Source: Phaeoceros laevis (taxonomy: Eukaryota > Anthocerotophyta > Anthocerotopsida > Notothyladales). Taken from it: a DNA stretch of 42,266 bases. The stretch spans positions 1-42,266 of the forward strand of contig JBNGIQ010009346.1 in assembly GCA_049999765.1 (NCBI GenBank). Reading direction: 5' to 3'. The position numbers and the translations under genes were made by a program. Under the pieces are notes generated by a model. The model had not been told where the DNA came from, did no database searches, and saw only the letters and a program-made list of their open reading frames with translations. This document shows, piece after piece, positions 1 to 11,100 of this stretch (position 1 is the first letter of the stretch; every line of letters begins with the position of its first letter).

Positions 1-486
1 ATGCCATGCTTGTGACATGCTTTGCTAAGACTATGTATTCTTTTCATATAAAGCTGTAAGCTAAGTAGCCTTGTGCTCTTCATGAGACTTGTGCATGAGA
101 CTTGTGCTTGTGCTCCTTCCGAATCCTTCCTTCCTTCTCGCACCAACGTCTTGCTCTGGTGGCTCTCACAGCTTATCCAAGCTACTGCCGCGTGGCACCT
201 TTTGGCGCATTTTCTTGTTTATTTTTTATTTTTGGGGAATACCACATATATATGGCGTGGCTGCAGACTGCAGTCGCAAAACAAGGAATCAAAGAAACAC
301 CGTTTCCAGTTACTAAACGCCCACCTACCATCCAATGGTTTTTATTCTTGTATTTAATTATCTTCATAGCTAAGTTAACTTTGGCAGGCAGGAAGGACCA
401 GGACCTTTGAGCAATTCGAAATTTCGCATGGACAATGGACATGGCAAGTCGCCAGTGTCGTTAATTCAAGGGCTTAGGAAGCCCCC
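1..486. other. Left flank, no gene seen
   Basis: The stretch lies downstream of the minus-strand gene that stops at 487. I see only short AT-rich open frames with no recognisable domain and no convincing splice pattern. It probably holds the 3' untranslated region and terminator of that gene. Confidence 0.5.
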
Positions 487-3400
487 TTAATATTGCATAA
501 GTCCTACCACTTTAGGTCGCAAACTGTTAGCCAGACCTTCGAAACTTTTGGTCAGTTGAACTTCATCTATACTCGCTTGAAATGTTCCTTTTCCCGCAGC
601 CGCCATCTCCTTCAGCATATCGTCGTTTACCTTCTTCTTCCCAAACAGAATAGTATGCACGACAAGCCTTGGATCTATTTTCCTCATGTTGTTGATGAAG
701 CTGACTGGGCTGCTTCCGTCGTCATTGACTCCATCACTAAGGAAAATGATAACCGGCTGCTTCTGGCGGTCGGGCGGGAACCGCAGGGCCTCCTGCATGA
801 CAAGGTGGGCCAACAGAAGCCCTTCTGAGTAGTGTGTCCCCAAGAAGGTGGTGCGATGGCTCAAAAGCTCCAACACAAGCTCCTCACTGATCTCCCGCCT
901 GTTCACAACGATTTTGGCACTGTCTGGTTCTGAGAAAAGGATGATGGAGACCTTGTCCTCTTGCATGGAAAAGAGTGTTTGAGCTATCCGTGCCCGAATG
1001 AACCTGAATATGGCTTCGTATACGCATCCCAGTCTGTTGTTGTGGCGGCGTGTGAACTCCACTAGCGAAGGCTTGATGTCCGCGGTTGCCATGCTGCCAG
1101 ATCGATCTATCACGAAAATAATGTGGTTAGCCGTCTCAGTGAAGTGCTTGCAACCGAAGTGGTGGCCATCCTTGGTGACATAGCCACTCGAGGATGCACT
1201 CGTTTCCGGGGAAGGGACAGGGACTGGTGCATGCCAGAGCTTCTCCTTGCAAAAAGATCTGCTGCTGTGGCCCTCGTGCTCTTCTGATGTGCAGTAATGG
1301 TTGCAAAGATCAAACTCCCTCCTGTCCTCTTCCTGGCATGGATCCTTGAACCCTAGGTGGTGCCAGTAGGCTGCATGAGTCAGCTCATCCTTGGCAACCT
1401 CAAAGTCAGGCCCGTATTTCCTGGTTTGATGGCGGGCTCCCTCGTATGCCTTGGCGGCACACACTCCCCCAGGCTCATCAGCCTGACACTTTATCAAATG
1501 AATGTGACCTCTGCCCTGGCTCTTGCAATGCATCATGCACAGCTCTGCTATTCCTGATTCTCCCCACACATACCTGCGATCCACGAGATCGATCTCTTCT
1601 TGCTCGGATACGAACTTCACATCCCGCATGTGTCCGTGAGTCGTGTCGTGCAAACCAAAATGACCATTGGGAAGGCTACATATGTAGCTACAAGCCTGGC
1701 ATCGAGCCTCACAGTAGTGCTGAGCATCCATGTGGCACAAGTGATGTCCGTCATGGCTGTCCCTGCCTGGAGGGATCGAGATGCCGCATTTCTTCTTGAT
1801 CCCTTTGTTCTCTGAGGTGTGCTCATACTCGAAGACCGCTCTCTTGCCTGTGAACCTCTTTGCACGTTTCGAAAGCTCTGTGACAATCTGGCAAGCTCCC
1901 GGTTCCTCACAGACGCCATTGCAGGCATGCTCAAATCCACAGAGATGGCTGTCAGTCTTCAGAGCGTGGAAGTGGTCATGGGAGCCGCATGTTCTGTGGC
2001 AATCCTCCATGGAGCAGCTCATCGGGCACATCTTCTCTATGCAAGCATGTCTGTCATGCCCCACAGGATCATAGTTGAAGGCGCAAGCGTTCTTGCAACT
2101 TGGCAGAGAGCACTGCTGACAGCACATGTGCTGGGCAGTATTACAGAGATGTTCTCCAGCATGAGAGGGCTTCAACGCGCAGACCTGGTTGCAATGGGAT
2201 GCTACCTCGAAGAGGCTGCATCTTTTCCCACAACTGTGATTCCTTGTCTTGCAATCATGCGGACCTGCATGTCCACTGGCGTCGGTGCATTCATTCTGGT
2301 CCCCTGCCTGCTCCTCGCTGCAGTAAGTGCAAGTCTGGAAGCAAATATGTCCTCCCATGCAGGTGTGGTGCGAGGGGTGAGACTTCTCCAGCACACATCT
2401 GAGGAAACAGCTTTGGCATTTGCAGCTGCAAAGGGATAATGTCTGCTTCAGCTCTGCGAGAAGAGCAACAGCCTTCATCCTCAGAGTCTGAACAGCAGCA
2501 TCCTTTGGGAATGGTGAGGTATTGTGATCCAACCACTGCAGCACTCTCTGGCGGCGTCTGTCTGCCAAAGCCAGCAAGAACCTTTCGAAGTTGGAATGCC
2601 AAAGCTCATCATCATTGCCAGTCCTCTGAAAGAAGAGCTCAAACCTTAACCTCACAATCTCAAGAATGTTTCCAACGACTTGGCTTTCGTTGTAAGGGGA
2701 AAGCTCCAGATCCATGTCTCGGACATCACAAGTGCGATCGTCCAGCTGAATAGGAAGATCCGGCACAGCATCGTGTGTGTCGAAATTCACCAGAGCTTCG
2801 GTTTCCTTCCCCTGAAGCCGTCCCAAACATATTGCCGAGTGGAGGTGCTTCCTGAGTAGATCAACTCTCAAAGCAGCTCGCTGAGTATCAATCGGGGACC
2901 AATCTTTAGCACTGATCTGAGCAATTACAAGCTTCAGATCAATTGCCAGATTGCTGCCACTCTGTTGTACCGGTTCCAGGTCATCAATAGTAGCTTGAAT
3001 CTCGCACATACTAGTATGATAATCCGACTTCTGAAAGGGTGGCATTGCAGCGATTTCAATTTGGCCCCCATACATTATGGTGAGGAAACTCTCCTCCGAC
3101 TTGCAACACATCTGATGAATTTTTTGGGAAAACTCGTACTTTAGATCCTCCACATCCTCGCTGTCTACATCTTTGATTGCGAGGTAGAAAAGTCCTCTAA
3201 AGAGCCGAGTATCATGCTTCACCAAGCTCACTCCATTCTGAAACCTTTGAAAAACGGCCTCTGTCTCCTTGTCAAGATGGAAGTCCTGGTGACAAACAAC
3301 CACCACGGGCTGAGCACAGTTGGAATGCTGTTTTAACAAAACTACCAATCATCAAGCAAATCAAAAATGTGAACTGACCTTCTTGTTGAAGATTGTAATG

Positions 3401-6400
3401 TTGCTCACGGAGGCATTTAGAATAGAAAGCAGCATGTCTTCTTGTTCAGTCCTCTCGAAGCTCCCTAGTCCCTCAAAATCCAAGATCACATACATGCAAG
3501 TCGCGGAAGGCCGCAAAGTCATCCAGACGCCATCAGTGCAACGTCCTCCCGCCACGTCCAGCAAAGACCCGCTCAAGTGATTCAGAAGGTAGGATTTTCC
3601 GCTGCTCTGCTTCCCCATAGATGAAATCACTTTGATAGGGCCATGCCATTGACCTAGCACAGCATCGTAGAAACCAAATCGGATGACACTTGCCAGGGAA
3701 ACAGCATCAGCGTAATTGAGGTTAAACGAGAGCTGCAGACCATCACTCAAAGGGCGCAGGCCGTTCTTCTCTGCTCGAGCTATTTGGATAGGTATGAGGC
3801 ATACAAGGTTCTGGATCCAACATCCAAATTGTGTAAGATTTGTGTCCTCGATGCTTCCCTCTAGCTGATTTCTTNNNNNNNNNNNNNNNNNNNNNNNNNN
3901 NNNNNNNNNNNNNNNNNNNNNNNNNNNNNNNNNNNNNNNNNNNNNNNNNNNNNNNNNNNNNNNNNNNNNNNNNNTGACCCTGATCTCCAGCCCGGAAAAA
4001 TCTTTGCCTTTCTCGTTCTCGATTTTTGAGATGGAGCTCTCAAGAAAGCTGATGCATCCCGTTTTGACTTGCTCATGATCATGTCCTTGTAAAACAAGAT
4101 GAAAGAAAATCTCCCTAGATTTTTCCAGAAGGGGTGGACTAGTGGCATACTTCTCGAATATTTGAGGTATGTAATCCAGCGCAGGACAAGTGCTTGGTTT
4201 GTCTACTTGCTCTGCTTCCCCTCTCCCTACCACGCGCAACTGTGGAGCTGTAGAAGAGGTGGTTATCTCCAAAATTTTGGAGCGGATCCCATAGTCCGGG
4301 CTGAGAGCATTAAAAATGACTAGGTGCATCTGTGATTGGAACCCCACGATGGCAGCATCAATACGTGCACTGCTTGCGAACCTGATGTCCTCAAGAGTCA
4401 CAGTTCTGATATGTGCCATAGTATCGTCCAATAGATAGACCTGCAACTCAATAAAGCCAGGCTGGAGATCCTCCCTTGGAGGATGATTGGAGACATCATC
4501 TTCTGCATTCACTGGGTGACAAGATGTTCCAAACTCTTGTCTATGATATAGCACGAGGAGGCTGGATCCATCAGCGGAAACACATGCCTTAGTTGGAGGC
4601 CCGGGGAGTAAAATACTTCTCGGCTTGATCATGCCCTGGCTGACCTGGAAAATGCGGACATTGCTTTCGGTGTCAATCAGCACCATCTCCCTTTTTCCAG
4701 GGATGAACATCATGGCGGTAAGGTCCTTGCTTCCATCGTACTCGGAGAGCTGAAGCTCGATATTACTTCTGTCCATGTTGCGGAAGGACTCGTCAAACTT
4801 GTACATGCTTACCTTAGTGAACTCCTGTGCATACAGAGCAACAAGTTTGGAGGTTTCATCAACAGCAATAAGTTCAAATCGCCGAGGGAACTCCTTGATT
4901 GGACTAGCACTTGTGATCTCTGCTCCAAGCTTTGGACTCAGGTACACTCTCAAAGAGGCATCCTTCACATTTTCGACAAAAACCAGAATCTCCCCAGACT
5001 TTAAGATGACAACATCCAGTAGTCTTTCCGAGTGGTAGTCCAGTTCTATCAGCCTATAATCTGCAGAAGAGTGAGGAATGATGATGTGAGTGTTGTCCCT
5101 AGCTGCCCTCTCGACGTCATTCTTCCATGGTACAAGCTCTGCTATCTTCCATATGATGTGGGCCTGCTCAGCCTCTTCAGACACAAATTGCACAATCACC
5201 TTCTTGTCAGCGCTGTCAGATTCCCTTGACGACGCATGATTGTTCACTTCGTTTCCTGTATCTCTGGAATGCAAAAGTTGACACCCTGTGACTGTGAGAG
5301 TCGGTAAACCTGCATTTCCGTTACTAATCTGCCCCTTCAGATGCTGCAGAAACATAGTTTCCTCATTCTTCAGAGACTCCTTCAGCAACCCACCCTGTGA
5401 CCTAATTGAAAAATGTCTTTGTGCTCTCATCAACGGTAGCAGATCTCGCTTTATCATGCTTTCCACATTTGCAGCCTGGCTCTTACAAGCTTCTCGATAC
5501 TTAACAGCCCAATCACCTGCATCTGGTGTTGTACAGGAAGCGGACTTTACAATGTTCGACGCTGACGTGACAATACTCCCCGCCCTTCTTCTAGCATGCG
5601 TGCCCTTGGGACCCTTGTCGTATGACTGCATCCAGGTAAGCATACCTGCTGAAGATGGTTTCTTGAGCTTTATGTAAACTTGACAAGAGAACTCTTTGTC
5701 AGGAGTATGCGAACCGGGTGATGGCAATCTACCAAACACCTCGCTCAATCTACAGGTTATGACGGGACCTGTAGGGCTGTGTCCCTCAGTTGACCGAACA
5801 GAAAGTGCAACGGTGTGTCCTAGACATGAGCCATCCATTAGCACAGACCGTGCTACAAACTCCTGTTGCAACTGGAGGGGACCAGGCCCTGATTTCGGCA
5901 TCTTCACACTCTCAACCACAAACATATACCCGAGTTCCTGAGACAGCTGGATGACTTTCTGATTTCCGTCCACCAGACAGAACTCTGAACCCGGAAAGAG
6001 GAGCGATGGTGCAGTGTGCGGACTACCTTGAACACCCTCCAAACCAGTCCACATTGCGCAGAGCTCTCTCTCCATTTCTATAACTTCAATAGAGTTGCTG
6101 GCATCCATCTCCATCGAAGTCTGGTTTGCAGAGTTTTTTGCCTGGAAGTGAGCTCGGGCTCCCCGAGACTCCTCACTGCTGAATAACGCTGCTTCCTCCA
6201 AACTATAAAAGAACTTGCGGTAAGCCTTCAAGACACCCTGGAAAATTGTTTGCATTCTCTTGAAGTCCTGTTGAAGTGCCTCTTCCAGACCGTAATACAG
6301 CTTCTTATTTTCCTCCGTCTTCAAGTCGAAGGACTTCATCAGCGACCTGTATTCCTCGTATACTGGCAGCTCTGCACACTGACAAAGGAGTTTAAAATCA

Positions 6401-7413
6401 TCGTCGGGAAGCTTGGTCAGATCAACGTTGCACGTAGAAAACCACTCCAACACAATCTTTGGCAGCTCTGGCAGTCCCAATGTCTTCTCATGGGTCCGAT
6501 TGATCATCCTCGGAGGACAAAGAACTGGATTCAGAACAGCACAACGTGCATAGCCTTCAGAAATCCTGAAGGCCAGATCCGACGCGCACAGATTTTGTGC
6601 ACCACCGAACGTCCGAGGACGAGGCAGACTTGTTAGGATGGGCGGACGAACATGGAACCCTGGGAGAAGGTTGACGTTGTTCTCAGCTTTCCTGGCAGGT
6701 GCTATCTCCAGCCTCGATGTGCGCTTGACAAGCTTCCTCGGAGCCAATTTCGAGCCGGTCTTCGCCACCACAAACGGCTTCAGGTCCTCCACCTCCAGGC
6801 ACACATACACCGTATCGCACAAATCTACCAGGTATCGTATGAAGTTGCAGGAGACATCCTTTCTGGAGGCCTCCGCCATCCTCAAACCAGGATGCCAGTA
6901 GAAAACGTACAGCAATTCACCGCGCAGAACTCCATAGATACCTGTCTCCAGCCTGCTTGCCTCATCCTCATCCAGCAATCCAAGTCTGTTGAACACTTTT
7001 TGCAGGACTTGTTTACTCCCGTACAGCCCAACAACACGCAAAGCTGCTTTGTTCAAAGCGTCCAAGTCCAAGAAAGCTTCATCAACTCGAAGAGCAGCCG
7101 TCCCAGGCACAACCGAATTGCACAGGCCAATAACTCCACTCTTCTCCACTACAACCTTCTCCACCAAGCTCGAGTCAAGCTGATCCGCCTTGACATGGAT
7201 GAGCTTATGCAGCCCCTTGCCACCCAATCCTTGAGCCTGGACGCCATTCCTGACACCCAGCTCAATCAATTGCAAGTCCCCCAATTCAACAGTGCACGGT
7301 GCGCTGCTCGCCTTGTAATCCTCCATCCCCGCCAAAAGCTCCGACCGCAGTTCAAACAAATTGTCAGGGTCCTCCAACTCCCCGCAATTCTCCGACTCTC
7401 CCAACGCCCCCAT
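487..7413 (-). CDS. Giant GTPase-VWA protein, copy A (two exons, internal assembly gap)
   Basis: Exon 1 is 7413-3379 and exon 2 is 3285-487, with a 93-bp phase-0 GT-AG intron (3378-3286). The product is about 2,277 residues if the 100-N gap at 3875-3974 is counted as written. Visible domain order: conserved N-terminal region with a VVGLYGSK motif, coiled-coil segments, a beta-propeller-like stretch, a GTPase core with P-loop GKQSSGKS, then GGRCTDGVWMT and DFEGLGSFER, an IKDVD segment that may serve as G4, a region packed with Cys and His, and a C-terminal VWA domain with MIDAS motif DRSGS and FLSDG. The GTPase motifs resemble the guanylate-binding-protein/RHD3 type. The start ATG opens MGALGESEN. 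Copy B (8162-15116) is a full-length homologue sharing every domain and the intron position. Cellular role is unknown; GTP binding and metal-dependent ligand binding by VWA are inferred from motifs. Confidence 0.88.
3875..3974. other. Assembly gap of exactly 100 N inside copy A exon 1
   Basis: A run of 100 N interrupts the coding sequence between the propeller-like region and the GTPase core. Both flanks happen to read in the same frame through the gap. One hundred N is a conventional placeholder, and the paralogue suggests that only about 30-35 nucleotides are missing. Confidence 0.95.
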
Positions 7414-8161
7414 TGCCTCAATTGCAGCTTTGGACCGGGACCTCGCTACGCTCCCTCCGTGCCAGTTCCTGTCACCCTCGCGTCCCTAGCTTTGTTGTGA
7501 AGGCAAGCAATAACGGTTGCTGTTAACTTCAAGGTGCCCACACCTCCGGCCCGACCCCACACATGCAGACATGCAGAACTGGCTTTGGCTCTTCGCTTCG
7601 AAGGCAAGCCCTCTTTTTAGCAACCAAGTAGAACAGGGAAACAGCCGTGAGGCGGACAGTGCGGAGCAGTTTGAGCAGGTACTCCTCGAGATATTCGTTG
7701 ACCTGTTTTCTTAATGATTTCCTGTGAAGTACTAGACTAAAGTATCTTCAGAATATCGCAACAACATGCTCCTTCGCTGTCATGCCTTGTCCCAACAACA
7801 TGCCCCTTCGCTGTCATGCCTTGTCTTCGAAGGCAGGCTTCCGCGTTGAAGCACAGAGGGCATAAGAAGCGCATAATTCCCGACTTTCGTCGCACCCAGT
7901 GTCTCTCATTGGCGGAGAAAGGGCCATTCGCTTCTCAGTAATAGGTCAACTGACAGATGATGTTGTCCCTGGTAGTAGTAGGGGGTCGAACACGCCGTGG
8001 CGACTCCTCGCGGGAATCGGGCGCGCTGCCACTTGATGTGGACTAATGAGAGTAGTCCCTGGAGGTGAGAGGAGATTCATGGTCGTGAGAGAGCGCTCCT
8101 GAAGGAAGTTTCAAGATTGAAAGTGGGAACCAGACTGGAGTTGTGAATTGTTGAAAGAGCT
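7414..8161. promoter_or_regulatory. Shared upstream region of the divergent GTPase-VWA pair
   Basis: 748 bp separate the two start codons, so both promoters and 5' untranslated regions must lie here unless distal elements exist. I see no certain TATA box. The interval contains a 34-bp tandem duplication at 7759-7826. Co-regulation of the pair is an inference from geometry only. Confidence 0.5.
7759..7826. repeat. 34-bp tandem duplication in the divergent promoter region
   Basis: Two adjacent units begin CAACAACATGCTCCTTCGCT and CAACAACATGCCCCTTCGCT and continue with the same TGTCATGCCTTGTC. They differ clearly only at the eleventh and last bases. The duplication sits between the two divergent giant genes. 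Confidence 0.85.
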
Positions 8162-11100
8162 ATGAGCACTGCTGTGATGAAGGACCCGGACGACGTGGAC
8201 TGGTCCCGGCCGTCTGGAAGTCTGCCTCGCTCGAAATGGGTATCTGGTGAGCGGACAGGAGATGAAATGCGGGCTTTAGTACCAGTGCGCCCTGGATTGC
8301 ACAAACTGGTGGATCTGCAGGGGGATCGGTTGGACTTGAGCATTGTAGAGAAGTTGATCGTTTCGCAGGATGGCGTTATCGGCTTGTGCAATGACTTGGT
8401 TGCGGGATCCGCTGGGCAGAGAGAGGGTCGACCTGTGCTGGATTTTGATTCTTTGAATCGGAGGGCGGTGCATGTCGTTGGGCTGTATGGGAGCAAAGAT
8501 GTACTCCTCAAAATTTTTGAACACCTGGAACTGGGTGTCGGTGATGGTCGGGGGCTTAAGACTGGAATCTACTGTGTGTTCTCGCGGCACATTCTGTACA
8601 TCTTCTACTGGCACCAGGGGGAGCGGATGGGTGAAGCCTCTAGGAAAGATGTGTCCTGCAACTTCGTTCGATACGTTGTGGAGTTGTGTGAGACTGTGTA
8701 CGTTTGTCTGGATGACGAGGATTTGAAGACTAGCTTGAACTTCACAAGCGTTCCTGCATACCCGGCCTCTCCTAAGCGCACAGGGAAGTACACCATTGCT
8801 GGAAGAGCAGCATCCGCGAAGGATTTCGACCTGCGGAATGGGTACCACATTCATCCTGAGCTCTTGGAGGGAGGTAATGCTTCGGCCACTTATTTCCTGG
8901 AGAATCAGAGTTGTTGCATATCTGGGGAACTAAAGTTCATGCTGTCAGAAGGACTGCACCGCTCCGCTGTGCTTGTTCCAGTGCTCTGTCCCCCCAGGAA
9001 GGTACGCTGTATGCAGGAAACAATTGTGAAGGTGAAGGAGCTGCCAGTTCTTGTTCGACTGTGGTCCGAAGCCCACAATCTAAGTTTTTCCGAACTTCCC
9101 CTTGAGGACTTTCTCGTTCTCCTCATGTTAGGGAAGTTGAACCGAGGACTGGTTGAAGCGTACAGATCTTTGGCGTCTAGCTTTGAGCTCAGGAGAGCTG
9201 AGCACAAGCAGAAATTCTACCAACTGGAAGAGGCTCTCTGGGAAGAGGAAAAAGCCCTTCAGGTATTGGTGAAGAGGGCGGTGATGGCTTATCGGAGACT
9301 CAGCTTTCAATGGGAGGAGAGGACTCTGGCAACTGACTCTCACGGTGATTCCCCTCGTCCGTCTGAGACCGACGACGAACATGAGCTGGTACGGGTGGAA
9401 AAAGAGCTTTGCATGTTCTGGAGCAAGGAAACCGACTCTGAAGCTAACTCTCGAGCTGAAGCAGGTTTCCTTTTTGTCGGCTCCGAGTTCTGCCTTGTTG
9501 ACATGGAAACTGATGATCCTGTCCAAATTGTAGGCTTTGGTCCAGCTGTGTTTGTCGTGGAGAGTGTCAGCACGACGAGTTCGAAGTGGGCAGGACCTGT
9601 CCTGCTTTCTAACGTCTTCGTAGGAAGGCTTCTAAAGGAGGGTCCAGGTACCGACATCTGCTGGACGATGCAGGTTCTCCCCAGTGATGGCGAGTGCCCT
9701 GAGGGGCCCATCATAGCATCATCTTCGACGACCAGAACAATCCGTCTCCAATTTGGGAGGCAGTCCTCACTGCTGGAGGAAACGGAGTATCCTGATCAAG
9801 TGCAAATCAGGCTCAAAGCTCACACATCACGCGGTATGTTGGAGTGGATGCAGATGTACGGGAAGGACACCATCCTTCCACAGTTAAGGAGGGCAGATGT
9901 ATTGAGCTACGTCTGTGCATATCCTGAGGAATTTGGGGTGGAAATCTCGCGAGCTGCAGTCCTGTCAGTGAAACAAACATTGGACTCTGCTTCCCCATCC
10001 GGCCATTTCCGGGCGGAATTCTCCAACCAGAAGATTGCCCAGCTGCTTGGCAAGTCGGGTTTCGAGGACCAGCAAGTGGAACATAGGTCCGATGTCATCG
10101 AAGCTTGCAAAGCAGTGTACATTGAAGACTGCAGAACCTTGTGTGCTAAGGTAGAGAGCATGATAAGGAAGGATGTCTTGCCGTTACTGCGGGAGCACCG
10201 GCGTCTCCAGCTTGAGCAACAGGCGAGGTCGCTTGAGAAGTGCTTTGAACGCGAGGAATCTGATTTTGCGAGGATGCAGAAAATGAAAGCTGGCGGGGAT
10301 AAACCTGGGTTGTCCAGGTTGTCCATTTCCAGGTGTGGATTTCCCCCTTCCGCAAGAATGGCAGGTCAGCTCAGCAACGGCGTCCGCAGCAACAAGCTGT
10401 TGCTGTTGGAGGATGCAAATCTGGGGGAAGAGAAGGTGGCCCTCCAAACTTTCCAAGAGGAAACTGAGCAGGCTCAAGTCACCTGGAGCATAGCTGAGCT
10501 TGCACCAACTAAAAAGGATGTTGATGAATCACGTGGGAATGCTGCCCATATTATTGTTCCTCAATTATCGTTGCACCACAAGCTGATTAACTTAGACCTC
10601 AGCTCAGAAAAGCTATCCAAGGTGATCACACTGAGATCTGGAGCAGTGCTAGTATTTGTGGAGGATATGGGGAAGACTCTCTTGCAGGTGTACCTGTGTC
10701 CCAATGTCGGTGCTGATCTGACAGGAGCTAAACCCATCAGGACTTTCAAAAGGTTTGATCTGTATGCTTTTGATGAAGTCTCCAATTACTTGGCTCTGTA
10801 TGACCAGACGTTGGGCAAAGTCGGCATTTACAAGTATGATGAATTATCCCGTCATATCGACTCGTGTGATGTCGAGTTATCTCTTGCCGAGTACTCAGGA
10901 AGCAAGGATCTAACATGTATCCTCTTCATACCAGGGAAGAAGGAGGTGCTCCTCATCGACACTGATTGCAGAGTTCGTGTGTTCGAGATAACTTACTCGG
11001 CTATGATCAAGCCAAGGGCGATATCACTGCCTGGACCTCCAACGAAAATCTGTGTCACACACGACGGTTCCTGCCTTCTCGCAGTCTACGTGGGGAGCTC

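Noticed and set aside
1819-2439. 206-codon plus-strand open frame
   Set aside because: It mirrors the Cys/His-rich region of copy A on the opposite strand; no domain and no support.
6652-7500. 282-codon plus-strand open frame
   Set aside because: It is antisense to the conserved N-terminal exon of GTPase-VWA copy A, whose protein is supported by a full-length paralogue.
8077-8854. Minus-strand frames of 144 and 192 codons opposite copy B
   Set aside because: They are reverse-strand shadows of the conserved first exon of copy B.
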